A stretch of 9,519 bases of DNA from contig CAZXWC010000063.1 in NCBI GenBank assembly GCA_964644525.1, forward strand, positions 1 to 9,519, read 5' to 3'. Below the pieces are notes generated by a model. That model worked only from the letters and a program-made list of their open reading frames with translations, had not been told where the DNA came from and searched no databases. Of the stretch, positions 1-7,418 are shown piece after piece (the first letter of the stretch is position 1; each line of letters opens with the position of its first letter). The translations under genes were made by a program, and so were the position numbers. The DNA comes from BM714 sp964644525 (lineage in GTDB: Bacteria > Bacillota > Clostridia > Peptostreptococcales > BM714).

Positions 1-1366
1 ATTTCTTTAAAAAGTCCATTGATAAAATTTCTATATCCTCTTGTCTGCCGGCAAGGCGAGGAATCTTAAGAGGAATGACGTTTAATCTGTAATACAAGTC
101 CGCACGAAAAGTATTGTTTTCCACCATTGTTTGCAGATTTTTGTTTGTCGCGAAAATGAATCGAATATCGACAGGTATAGACCTTGTTCCGCCGACTTTT
201 TCAATTTTGTTTTCTTGAAGAACTCTAAGCAGTTTTGATTGCATAAAGAGGGGAAGTTCGCCTATCTCATCAAGGAACAGGGTTCCGTTTTGGGCGAGTT
301 CTATTCTGCCTATCTTGCCTCCCTTTTTTGCACCGGTGAAAGCGCCTTCCTCATATCCGAAAAGTTCGCTTTCGAATAGATTTTCAGGAATGCTCGCACA
401 ATTTATTGAGACAAGGGGTTCGTTAGCTCTTGGACTCCCATAATGGATTGCTTTGGCGAACATTTCTTTTCCTGTGCCGGTTTCACCCATGATCAATACC
501 GTGGAGGAACTGCCGGAGATTTTTCTTGCTATTTCCTTCATTTTGCTGATGGAAGGGCTTTTACCCAATATGTTGTCTATTCCAATTTTGGGTTCGATAA
601 GGGAGGTTCTCTTTTTTGTCTGTTTTTCGATTGTTATTACGGCACCAATGAATTTGCTGTTTTCGGTTATTGGAGTTGATGACAACATCCCTGAAAAAAG
701 TTCAAGATTGACATATTCTCTTGATATGTGCGACCCATTCAATATTTCACTTACGATGTTTTCAGGAAATATTAGTTTTATTGCATTTGAATAAAGATTG
801 CAATGTGAAAAAAGATTAATCGCCAAATTGTTCTGGTGGCTGATGAAACCATCCTTATCGACTATCATTTTGCAAGCTTCTTCGTTTTGAATAACAAGTT
901 TTATTGCATTGTCAAGATAGATGAATTCATTTCTTCGCGCGAAGTGTGTTGCCATAATAGAAATCAGATTTGCAATTTGATCAAGCAATGCGAGGTGAAA
1001 ATCCAGATTTTTGGAAATGACCGTATGTCCCCTGCTTGTAAAAGATGTCATTGAAATAACTCCAATGACTTGGTTTTCAGCTTTTATGCATTGCAAAAGC
1101 TCAATTTTTGCAGGACAGTTGTCCTTAAAGCGGCAACCGATGCAGGAAGGCATATAGCCTGGATTGTTGACTAAAACATGTCCAATGGACATTACTTCTT
1201 CGAGAGAGGGCTTATGAACGGATGTCCCCTTTTTTTCCAGATAGTTGTCGGTGCTCGCAATCAAATCGCAATTATTGCTGAAAATGGCAAATTCAATATC
1301 TCTTGAATTGGGGACGCCGTTGATAATCTGGTAGAGCTGATCTTTGATTGTATGCAGAGTAATCAT
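1..1366 (-). CDS. Sigma-54-dependent transcriptional activator with GAF/PAS-like sensor (C-terminus off the left edge)
   Basis: This is an enhancer-binding activator that would use ATP hydrolysis to open sigma-54 RNA polymerase at -24/-12 promoters. I translated the reverse strand; the frame is open from ATG 1366 to the window edge (455 residues). Residues about 1-150 look like a GAF-type sensor with four clustered cysteines (C75, C78, C84, C93). About 155-250 is PAS-like. The AAA+ domain starts near 265, with Walker A GETGTGKE (294-301), sigma-54-contact loop GAFTGA (341-346), Walker B LFLDEIGELP (363-372) and the RADLYYRL region (421-428). The end of the AAA+ domain and the expected Fis-type DNA-binding helix lie outside the window. 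The start is supported by AAGGAG six bases upstream (1378-1373). It is transcribed divergently from the GcvP-like operon, which has a matching -24/-12 promoter, so it is probably that operon's regulator. The ligand is unknown. Confidence 0.95.
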   Translation of the reverse strand, partial: MITLHTIKDQLYQIINGVPNSRDIEFAIFSNNCDLIASTDNYLEKKGTSVHKPSLEEVMSIGHVLVNNPGYMPSCIGCRFKDNCPAKIELLQCIKAENQVIGVISMTSFTSRGHTVISKNLDFHLALLDQIANLISIMATHFARRNEFIYLDNAIKLVIQNEEACKMIVDKDGFISHQNNLAINLFSHCNLYSNAIKLIFPENIVSEILNGSHISREYVNLELFSGMLSSTPITENSKFIGAVITIEKQTKKRTSLIEPKIGIDNILGKSPSISKMKEIARKISGSSSTVLIMGETGTGKEMFAKAIHYGSPRANEPLVSINCASIPENLFESELFGYEEGAFTGAKKGGKIGRIELAQNGTLFLDEIGELPLFMQSKLLRVLQENKIEKVGGTRSIPVDIRFIFATNKNLQTMVENNTFRADLYYRLNVIPLKIPRLAGRQEDIEILSMDFLKK

Positions 1367-1394
1367 TTGCGACTCCTTAAAATATATTTTAAAT

Positions 1395-1423
1395 ATCGTA
1401 TGACAAAAGGCTCGATCTGTCAA
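1395..1423 (-). promoter_or_regulatory. Candidate sigma-70 promoter of the activator gene
   Basis: Read on the minus strand, a perfect TTGACA (1423-1418) is followed after 17 bases by TACGAT (1400-1395), a 4/6 match to the -10 consensus. Transcription would begin near 1388, just upstream of the ribosome site of the activator. The element overlaps the inverted repeat at 1400-1435, so binding there could repress the activator's own expression. This is a motif match only. Confidence 0.5.
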
Positions 1424-1435
1424 TGAGTTTGTCAT
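1400..1435. promoter_or_regulatory. Inverted repeat, candidate upstream activating sequence for the sigma-54 activator
   Basis: ATGACAAA (1400-1407) is the exact reverse complement of TTTGTCAT (1428-1435). An extra TGTCA at 1418-1422 gives a second pairing with the first arm (TGACA-N12-TGTCA), and another TGACAAA lies at 1485-1491. The repeat is about 150-185 bases upstream of the -24 element at 1586, a usual distance for a sigma-54 enhancer site. It also covers the activator's own candidate promoter. The assignment to the activator is inferred from position. Confidence 0.45.
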
Positions 1436-1453
1436 AATTGGCAAATAATTGTG

Positions 1454-1471
1454 AAAACAGCGGTTTGTTTT
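1454..1471. promoter_or_regulatory. Short inverted repeat, possible second operator
   Basis: AAAACA (1454-1459) and TGTTTT (1466-1471) form 6-base inverted arms around a 6-base spacer in the divergent intergenic region, about 115-130 bases upstream of the -24 box. It could be a binding site, but it lies in A/T-rich DNA where such repeats arise by chance. Apart from the elements listed separately here, I see nothing else in 1367-1663: no tRNA, riboswitch fold or extra gene. Confidence 0.25.
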
Positions 1472-1584
1472 AAATTAAATAATCTGACAAATCAAAAAAT
1501 ATTTTTCTGGCATTCAGGTATATAAGCAGGCTGTGGAAGTAATTGAACAATAAATGCGACTTAAAAGCATATAAAATAATGTTT

Positions 1585-1600
1585 TGGCATAAAACATGCG
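1585..1600 (+). promoter_or_regulatory. Sigma-54 (-24/-12) promoter of the GcvP-like operon
   Basis: TGGCATA-N4-ATGCG matches the sigma-54 consensus TGGCACG-N4-TTGCW. GG at 1586-1587 and GC at 1598-1599 are separated by exactly ten bases. Transcription would start near 1611, leaving a leader of about 50 bases before the ATG at 1664. The divergent neighbour is a sigma-54 activator, which strongly supports the call. Confidence 0.8.
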
Positions 1601-1663
1601 TATAATTATTGCCAACCAATAACAAACAAGAAAAGCTAAGGGCAAAAAATCAGGAGGAGCAAT

Positions 1664-3061
1664 ATGAAATTAAAAGGTTTTAAATCACATCCGTACATAC
1701 CCAATTCGGTTACGGATGTACAAAACGAGATGTTGAAAGAGATAGGTCTTGCCGATCTTGAAGAACTTCATTCGGAGATTCCCGAGGAAATAAAGCTCAA
1801 GAAGAACATGGATCTCCCTAAATCCATAGTTTCTGAATACGAGCTGGAAAGGCATATCAAAGAAATAATAAAGAAGAATAAAACCTGCGAAGACAATATA
1901 AATTTCCTCGGAGGAGGCTGCTGGCAACATCATGTTCCGGCCATCTGCGATGAAATCAATTCGCGAGGGGAATTTCTTACGGCATATGGCGGAGAGCCTT
2001 ACAATGACTTGGGAAGATTTCAAGCGTTGTTTGAATACCAAAGCCTGGTAGCCGAGCTTGTCGATATGGATGTTGTGAATGTGCCGACTATGGATGGAGC
2101 CCAAGCGGCTGCAACAGCCCTTAGGATGGCGGGACGAATAACTGGCCGAACCGAAGTGCTTATACCGGCTTTGATGGACAGGGACAAGTTTAAGATTGTG
2201 AACAATTACTGCAAATCGGCCCTGAAATTGATAGAAGTGGATTACGACAAGAAAACAGGCCAATTGGACTTGGAAGACTTGAAAAGAAAGGCAAATGAAA
2301 ATACGGCGGCTGTATTCTTTGAAAACCCTTCATTCATGGGATTCATAGAAGAAGGCGGCCAAGAGATATCCGATATCGCGCACGAGGCCGGAGCCTTGAG
2401 CGTTGTATGCGTAGACCCGAGTTCTTTGGGAATTATCAAGCCCCCTAGCCATTATGGCGCTGACATAGTTGCCGGTGAATTACAGCCTCTCGGAATGCAC
2501 ATGAATTATGGAGGCGGGCAGGCTGGATTCACGGCGACAAGGGATGAAGAAAAGTTTGTTATGGAATTCCCGTCGAGATTGTTCGGGATTACATCGACAA
2601 TTGAAAATGGAGAATACGGATTTGGGGATGTTGCATACGACAGGACTTCATTTGGCCATCACAGGCATGAAGGCAAAGAATACGTTGGAACGCAAACAGC
2701 CCTTTGGGGTATAACAGCCGGTGTGTATCTTGCTCTAATGGGACCTGTCGGGATGTTTGAACTTGGACAGACAATCATGCAGAATGTGCAATACGCAATC
2801 GCTAAAATTGACGAAATTGATGATGTAAAGGCTTCAGCCTTTGATTCAACATCCTTTAAGGAATTTGTCGTGGACTTTAACAAGACAGGCAGAACCGTCG
2901 AAGAAATAAACGGAAAACTGATGGAAAAAGGAATTTTTGGGGGGAAAGACCTCTCTAAGGACTTTCCGCAGATGGGACAGGCGGCTCTCTATTGCGTAAC
3001 GGAGATTCACACAAAAAGTGACATTGACAAATTAGCAGATGCATTGAAAGCATGTCTATAA
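1664..3061 (+). CDS. GcvPA-like protein: glycine decarboxylase (P-protein) alpha-subunit homologue, divergent
   Basis: This 465-residue protein belongs to the N-terminal (alpha) subunit family of two-part glycine decarboxylase, a fold-type I PLP-enzyme half that lacks the PLP lysine and pairs with the beta subunit encoded just downstream. Family features are the N-terminal HPYIPNS, EMLKEIG and IPEEIKLKK segments, FLGGGCWQHHVP (81-92), the FEYQ segment (123-126) and MDGAQAAATALRMA. Two parts differ from the usual family signatures as I know them. GAYDHYIP is replaced by GCWQHHVP, and the normally very conserved AYTPYQPEISQG loop is replaced by AYGGEPYNDLG (107-117). These changes lie where the substrate pocket is expected and suggest altered specificity. 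The start has AGGAGGAG at 1652-1659. It is the first gene of a sigma-54 operon, and the next gene begins 22 bases after its stop. True glycine decarboxylase remains possible. Confidence 0.88.
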   Translation: MKLKGFKSHPYIPNSVTDVQNEMLKEIGLADLEELHSEIPEEIKLKKNMDLPKSIVSEYELERHIKEIIKKNKTCEDNINFLGGGCWQHHVPAICDEINSRGEFLTAYGGEPYNDLGRFQALFEYQSLVAELVDMDVVNVPTMDGAQAAATALRMAGRITGRTEVLIPALMDRDKFKIVNNYCKSALKLIEVDYDKKTGQLDLEDLKRKANENTAAVFFENPSFMGFIEEGGQEISDIAHEAGALSVVCVDPSSLGIIKPPSHYGADIVAGELQPLGMHMNYGGGQAGFTATRDEEKFVMEFPSRLFGITSTIENGEYGFGDVAYDRTSFGHHRHEGKEYVGTQTALWGITAGVYLALMGPVGMFELGQTIMQNVQYAIAKIDEIDDVKASAFDSTSFKEFVVDFNKTGRTVEEINGKLMEKGIFGGKDLSKDFPQMGQAALYCVTEIHTKSDIDKLADALKACL

Positions 3062-3083
3062 ACTTGGAGACAATCCAGAAAGG

Positions 3084-4664
3084 ATGGGAAAATTGGAACG
3101 AATAAACAGAGATTTTAAGGTAAATAGAAATTTCCACCAAGCGAAATGGGATGAGCCAATAATATTTGAATTGCATAAAAATGGGGAAAGAGGAATTGTT
3201 GCGCCAAAGGCGGACGAAGAAATAGAAAGAACTGTAGGGGATGGCATTTCCAAAATACCGCAAGGAATGTTAAGGGACGAAGCGCCCAATCTTCCGGAAA
3301 TAACACAGGCGAGAGTAGTGCGCCACTATACGCGACTTTCTCAAATGACATTGGGCGCCGATGTGAATATGGAAATCGGACAAGGAACCTGTACGGTTAA
3401 ATACAGCCCGAAAGTCAATGAAAAATTGGCCAGGTTGCCGGAAATGACAGAGATTCATCCATTGCAGGACGAAAGCACTGTGCAGGGAATTTTGGAAATC
3501 ATGCATAAGACGGATCTCTTTTTAAGAGAGATTTCAGGGATGGACCGTTTCAGTTTCCAACCCAGTGGAGGAAGCCAGGCAATCATGGCAATGGCGGCAA
3601 TAGCAAGAGCATATCACGAGTCCAGGGGCGAAGGCGATATAAGGGATGAAATAATAACAACAATCTATTCCCATCCTTCGGATGCGGCTGCTCCCGCGGT
3701 TATGGGCTACAAGATAATATACATCAATCCGGACGAGAACGGATATCCGGATCTGGAAGCGTTCAAGGCGGCGGCATCTGAAAGAACGGCGGCCTTCTTC
3801 ATCGCCAACCCGGAGGATACTGGCGTATACAATACCAGGGTGCAGGAATTTACTGAAACAATGAAAGAAGTCGGCGCTCTCTCCTGCTACGACCAGGCAA
3901 ATGCAAATGGCTTGCTTGGAATCACTCGCGCAAAGGAAGCCGGATTCGACATGTCTTTCTTCAATTTGCATAAGACTTTTTCAACACCGCATGGTTGCGG
4001 GGGACCGGCTACAGGTGCTTTGGGAGTCTTGGACCACCTGGTGAAATTTTTGCCTGGGCCATTGATAGATTTTGATGGTGAAAAGTACTTCCAAAACCAT
4101 GACATAGTCGGAAAAACTGATTCGATAGGTAAAGTGAGAATGTTCAACGGAGTTGCACCGGTAGTACTGAAGGCTTATTCGTGGATTATGTCCATGGGAG
4201 CAGAAGGGCTCTACGAAGTCGCAAAAGTTGCCGTACTCAACAACAACTACATGTTCAATAAACTGATGAAGCTGGATGTTGTCGATGCCCCATACATCAG
4301 AGGGAAGCAGCGCGTTGAGCAGGTAAGATATACGATTGAAAAACTTTTCAACGATACAGGGATAACGACAGAAGACGTGCAGAGAAGGATGATGGATTTC
4401 GGAATGCATTATTGGGCAAGCCACCACCCATATTATGTCGCTGAACCGATGACGCTTGAGCCAACGGAATCTCCCTCAAAAGAAGACATTGACGAATATG
4501 TGGAAACCCTGAAGCATATTTTCAATGAAGCATATGAGAATCCGGATTTAATCAAATCGGCTCCCCATCAAAGCACTTGTCACCAACTGAAAGAAGAAAG
4601 CCTCGATAATCCGGCTGAATGGGCTATAACATGGAGAAGCTACCTGAAGAAAACCATTGTATAG
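3084..4664 (+). CDS. GcvPB-like protein: PLP-binding beta-subunit homologue of glycine decarboxylase, divergent
   Basis: This 526-residue protein matches the PLP-carrying C-terminal half of P-protein. The N-terminal FHQAKWDEPIIFEL segment is typical of clostridial GcvPB. FNLHKTFSTPHG carries the PLP lysine at K297, followed by a glycine-rich loop (304-311) that reads GCGGPATG instead of GGGGPGxG. DQANANGLLG is the family's YDGANLNAI-like stretch. The canonical AHGTNPASA loop is replaced by SHPSDAAAPA (196-205), and the QPAAGAxGE loop by QPSGGSQA (159-166). With the alpha subunit it should form an alpha2-beta2 amino-acid decarboxylase; for glycine the partner would be lipoyl-GcvH. It is longer than the usual 480-490 residues, and the C-terminal end (about 495-526) is unlike the usual LDEVxAARxPVLRW ending. 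ATG 3084 has no ideal ribosome site (GGAGA 13 bases upstream), but no other in-frame start precedes it. Confidence 0.88.
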   Translation: MGKLERINRDFKVNRNFHQAKWDEPIIFELHKNGERGIVAPKADEEIERTVGDGISKIPQGMLRDEAPNLPEITQARVVRHYTRLSQMTLGADVNMEIGQGTCTVKYSPKVNEKLARLPEMTEIHPLQDESTVQGILEIMHKTDLFLREISGMDRFSFQPSGGSQAIMAMAAIARAYHESRGEGDIRDEIITTIYSHPSDAAAPAVMGYKIIYINPDENGYPDLEAFKAAASERTAAFFIANPEDTGVYNTRVQEFTETMKEVGALSCYDQANANGLLGITRAKEAGFDMSFFNLHKTFSTPHGCGGPATGALGVLDHLVKFLPGPLIDFDGEKYFQNHDIVGKTDSIGKVRMFNGVAPVVLKAYSWIMSMGAEGLYEVAKVAVLNNNYMFNKLMKLDVVDAPYIRGKQRVEQVRYTIEKLFNDTGITTEDVQRRMMDFGMHYWASHHPYYVAEPMTLEPTESPSKEDIDEYVETLKHIFNEAYENPDLIKSAPHQSTCHQLKEESLDNPAEWAITWRSYLKKTIV

Positions 4665-4689
4665 GAAAGCAAGCAAAGGGTGAGTATAT

Positions 4690-5796
4690 TTGAAAAAAAT
4701 TGGTTTGATCATCAATCCGATAGCAGGAATGGGAGGAAGCGTGGGCCTTAAGGGGACTGACGGGGTGAGTTCGAAGGCGAAAAGCATGGGAGCCGTCCCG
4801 AAATCCGCGGAGAGAACCGCTCTTGCGCTCGAAGCGCTGATTGAAATGAAAGAACAATTGCAGGTGATTGCCGGCCATGGCCCGATGGGAGAAGACGTCG
4901 CCAGAGAACTCGGCTTTCCGGTCAGGACGGTTGGAAGAGCATTTGGCGGAGAAACTACCAGCGCGGATACAATGATTGCGGCTGAAAAAATGGCAGAAGA
5001 AAAAGTTGACCTTTTGATGTTTGCAGGCGGAGATGGGACGGCGAGGGACATATATTCTGCAGTAAAGGACAGACTTACTGTAGTTGGAATTCCCGCCGGA
5101 GTAAAAATCCATTCCGCGGCCTACGCAATAAATCCCCGCAAGGCGGGTGATCTGGCAAAAAAATTTCTCCTTTCTGATTCCGCCTCGACAAATGAGGTCG
5201 AAGTCATGGATATAGACGAGGAGGCTTTTCGGAAGGGATCGGTAAAAACCAAGCTGTTTGGATATTTGAAAACTCCTGCCGAGAAAAATTTTTTACAGGT
5301 CAAGAAAGCGTCAAGCATAAAATCTGATGAGCAGGCTCAATGGGATATTGCTCATTTCATAGTAGAAAACATGGAAAAGGACACATTCTATATAATCGGC
5401 CCCGGTTCGACAACGCGACCGATAATGCAGCTTTTGAACCTTCCATATACATTGCTCGGAGTGGACTTGATATACAACAAGAAATTGGTCAAGAATGATG
5501 TTGCCGAACAGGAGTTGCTTGATACACTGTTCGGATGCTGCAAGATAATAATAACGCCAATTGGAGGACAAGGCTATTTGCTGGGAAGAGGGAATCAGCA
5601 GATAAGTGCGAGAGTTGTGGAAAAAGTAGGAAGAGCAAACATAATCGTAATTTCTACGCGAAGCAAATTGCAAAAATTAAAGGGCAAGCCTTTTCTGGTT
5701 GACACAAATGACGCATCTTTGGATAAAGCCTTGGAAGGTTACGTTGGAGTCATAACCGGATTCAGAGAAAAAGTGATGAACAAGATTGGATTTTAG
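4690..5796 (+). CDS. ATP-NAD-kinase-like protein, COG3199/AcoX type
   Basis: The 368-residue protein resembles the ATP-NAD/AcoX kinase family. It has an N-terminal nucleotide-binding start KKIGLIINPIAGMGG (2-16), the diagnostic GGDGT motif (113-117), then VVGIPAGVKIHSAAYAINP and a C-terminal IIGPGSTTRP segment. Length agrees with the roughly 360-370 residues of COG3199 members, which are larger than housekeeping NAD kinase. The best known relative, AcoX, is encoded in acetoin catabolism operons and has no settled function. The start is TTG at 4690, chosen because the protein begins at the correct conserved KKIGLIINP and AAAGGGTGAG (4675-4684) lies just upstream. It sits 25 bases after the GcvPB-like stop, so it is part of the operon. 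It may phosphorylate a nucleotide cofactor or a pathway metabolite; the substrate is not evident from sequence. Confidence 0.85.
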   Translation: MKKIGLIINPIAGMGGSVGLKGTDGVSSKAKSMGAVPKSAERTALALEALIEMKEQLQVIAGHGPMGEDVARELGFPVRTVGRAFGGETTSADTMIAAEKMAEEKVDLLMFAGGDGTARDIYSAVKDRLTVVGIPAGVKIHSAAYAINPRKAGDLAKKFLLSDSASTNEVEVMDIDEEAFRKGSVKTKLFGYLKTPAEKNFLQVKKASSIKSDEQAQWDIAHFIVENMEKDTFYIIGPGSTTRPIMQLLNLPYTLLGVDLIYNKKLVKNDVAEQELLDTLFGCCKIIITPIGGQGYLLGRGNQQISARVVEKVGRANIIVISTRSKLQKLKGKPFLVDTNDASLDKALEGYVGVITGFREKVMNKIGF

Positions 5797-5897
5797 CTTT
5801 AAGGAGAATTGGAGGAGGAGAGGCCTATTTCATTAGCAAAACAAGCAATTGCAGCTGTCTAAGTCAAGAAGTATAATACAAATCAAAGGAGGATAAT
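5797..5897 (+). other. Intergenic segment with an orphan ribosome site, a 17-codon mini-ORF and a -10-like box
   Basis: AAGGAG (5801-5806) is followed by TTG at 5809 and a 17-residue frame (MEEERPISLAKQAIAAV) ending TAA at 5860-5862. A further purine run, GGAGGAGGAG (5811-5820), looks like a second ribosome site. TATAAT at 5872-5877 lies 17 bases after TTGCAG (5849-5854), but a start near 5884 would leave almost no leader before the ribosome site at 5885-5892. There is no terminator, so the operon probably reads through. The mini-ORF could be the remnant of a lost gene or chance; I cannot assign a function. Confidence 0.3.
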
Positions 5898-7325
5898 ATG
5901 AACAAGAAAGCAACCCCCAGTTTTGGAGCAAGCATATTCATTTTAGGGTTTTTAATTGTTATGATGGGAATTTCTGTATTATGGCTTAATATTCCAGTTC
6001 ATATGGCGATGGCAATATCGATGGGTGTAGCAATACTGACATTATCTGTCCAGGGAAATTCATGGGACACGATTTATGAGGCCATAGTATACGGAGGCAA
6101 ACTGGCAATTGGAACAGTTCTTATACTTTATGTAATAGGAATGGTTATGGGTTCATGGATTGCAAGCGGAACCGTGCCGATGATAATATTCTGGGGCCTG
6201 AAGGTCATTTCTCCAAATGTATTCCTTGTAACTACGCTTTTGGTTTGCTCGATAACGTCTCTGTCGACTGGAAGTTCGTGGTCGACAGGAGGTACTGTCG
6301 GAGTGGCTCTAATGGCAGTAGGAGCAGGACTTGGAGTAAATCCGGCCATGACTGCCGGAGCGATTGTTTCAGGTGCTTATTTTGGCGACAAGATGTCTCC
6401 CCTTTCAGACACGACAAATCTGGCGCCGGGAGTTGCCGAAGGCGATTTGTTTGACCACATAAAGGCAATGTTCTATACTACAGGACCCGCCTATCTTATT
6501 TCCATAGCTTTTTATGCTTTCCTTGGAATGAAGTATGCCGGATCGACTTTGGACGCATCAACTATAAACAACACGCTGGATGTTTTAAACCAATCATTCA
6601 ACTTGAACTTGATCACTCTCATACCGCCGATACTGGTAATCGCATTTGCAATCAAAAAAGTTCCCGCATTGCCGAGTTTGTTCATATCTGCAATGGTGGC
6701 ATCACTTATTGCGATACTGATTCAGGGAGAGACAATCACCACTATCACTGGAATCATGGATGGAGGATATAAATCAGCAACAGGAATAGCCGACATAGAC
6801 AGCTTGCTCAGCCGTGGCGGATTGCAGAACATGTCGTGGACAGTCAGCTTGACAATGATTGTATTGGCATATGGAGCCATACTCGAAAAATTGGGTGTTC
6901 TCGAGGTTGTGTTGAACAGATTCAAGTCATTGACAAAAACCGTAGGCTCCCTGGTTTGCTCCACAGTTCTTACAGGAGTAGGCCTGAACTTTGCCACAGC
7001 AAGCCAGTACATGTCAATTGTCATTACAGGAAGAATGTATGTTTCGGCCTACAAGGAAAAGGATATGCTTCCACAAACACTTTCAAGAACTCTTGAAGAT
7101 TCGGCAACGATGACATCTCCGCTTGTTCCATGGAATGTATGCGCAGTATTCTTTGCAGGAGCGCTTGGCGTTTCGACCGTTGCATACGCGCCATATGCTA
7201 TTTTGAATTGGCTTACACCAATGATTGCAATCCTGTTTGGGTTCATGGGAAAATTCCAGTGGAAAACAGGCGACATAGCATCTACAAAAACGTATAGGGT
7301 AGAAAGCGAGAAAGAAGTAATTTAA
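5898..7325 (+). CDS. NhaC-family Na+/H+ antiporter (possible amino-acid or organic-acid antiporter)
   Basis: This 475-residue integral membrane protein has about eleven or twelve hydrophobic segments. It carries the NhaC core STGSSWSTGGTVGVAL followed by GAYFGDKMSPLSDTTNLAP (roughly 159-177, with D164, D171, T172, T173 and N174), then GVAEGDLFDH. The second half has GLNFATASQYMSIVITGRMY and the SATMTSPLVPWN stretch, also typical. The family exchanges Na+ for H+. Some members (such as MleN) couple this to carboxylic acid exchange, so this one may import the operon's substrate or export its product. ATG 5898 has an excellent AAAGGAGG at 5885-5892. It is the last gene before the intrinsic terminator at 7347. 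The family call is firm; the carried solute is unknown. Confidence 0.92.
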   Translation: MNKKATPSFGASIFILGFLIVMMGISVLWLNIPVHMAMAISMGVAILTLSVQGNSWDTIYEAIVYGGKLAIGTVLILYVIGMVMGSWIASGTVPMIIFWGLKVISPNVFLVTTLLVCSITSLSTGSSWSTGGTVGVALMAVGAGLGVNPAMTAGAIVSGAYFGDKMSPLSDTTNLAPGVAEGDLFDHIKAMFYTTGPAYLISIAFYAFLGMKYAGSTLDASTINNTLDVLNQSFNLNLITLIPPILVIAFAIKKVPALPSLFISAMVASLIAILIQGETITTITGIMDGGYKSATGIADIDSLLSRGGLQNMSWTVSLTMIVLAYGAILEKLGVLEVVLNRFKSLTKTVGSLVCSTVLTGVGLNFATASQYMSIVITGRMYVSAYKEKDMLPQTLSRTLEDSATMTSPLVPWNVCAVFFAGALGVSTVAYAPYAILNWLTPMIAILFGFMGKFQWKTGDIASTKTYRVESEKEVI

Positions 7326-7346
7326 TTTAAGCCATCAAAGTGTTTT

Positions 7347-7389
7347 TGCAATGCTTCATCCGGAAAAAGGATGAGGCCTTGCAGTTTTT
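7347..7389 (+). terminator. Intrinsic terminator of the GcvP-like operon
   Basis: GCTTCATCC (7353-7361) pairs with GGATGAGGC (7369-7377) around a GGAAAAA loop, with one G-T pair. After a single mismatch the stem extends through TGCAA (7347-7351) and TTGCA (7379-7383). TTTTT follows at 7385-7389. It starts 21 bases after the NhaC stop and separates the operon from the dehydrogenase gene. Confidence 0.9.
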
Positions 7390-7418
7390 AGAATTCTTTG
7401 TTATTGAAACAGTCGTTA

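Noticed and set aside
443..1054. Plus-strand open frames of 72-113 codons at 443-1054
   Set aside because: They lie opposite the continuous minus-strand activator, whose motifs (Walker A, GAFTGA, Walker B) are unmistakable, and they have no recognisable protein features.
1611..1663. Glycine riboswitch upstream of the GcvP-like operon
   Set aside because: The leader is only about 50 bases if the sigma-54 start is right, and no paired aptamer structure is visible in it.
1685..2263. Minus-strand 192-codon open frame
   Set aside because: Antisense shadow of the GcvPA-like gene, with no family features.
1664..4664. Simple annotation as the standard glycine cleavage P-protein
   Set aside because: The family is right, but loops that are normally invariant differ and the other cleavage genes are absent, so I kept the call as GcvP-like without gene symbols.
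4548..5112. Two minus-strand frames of 162 and 167 codons
   Set aside because: They overlap the end of the GcvPB-like gene and the start of the kinase-like gene on the opposite strand; the composition looks like an antisense by-product.
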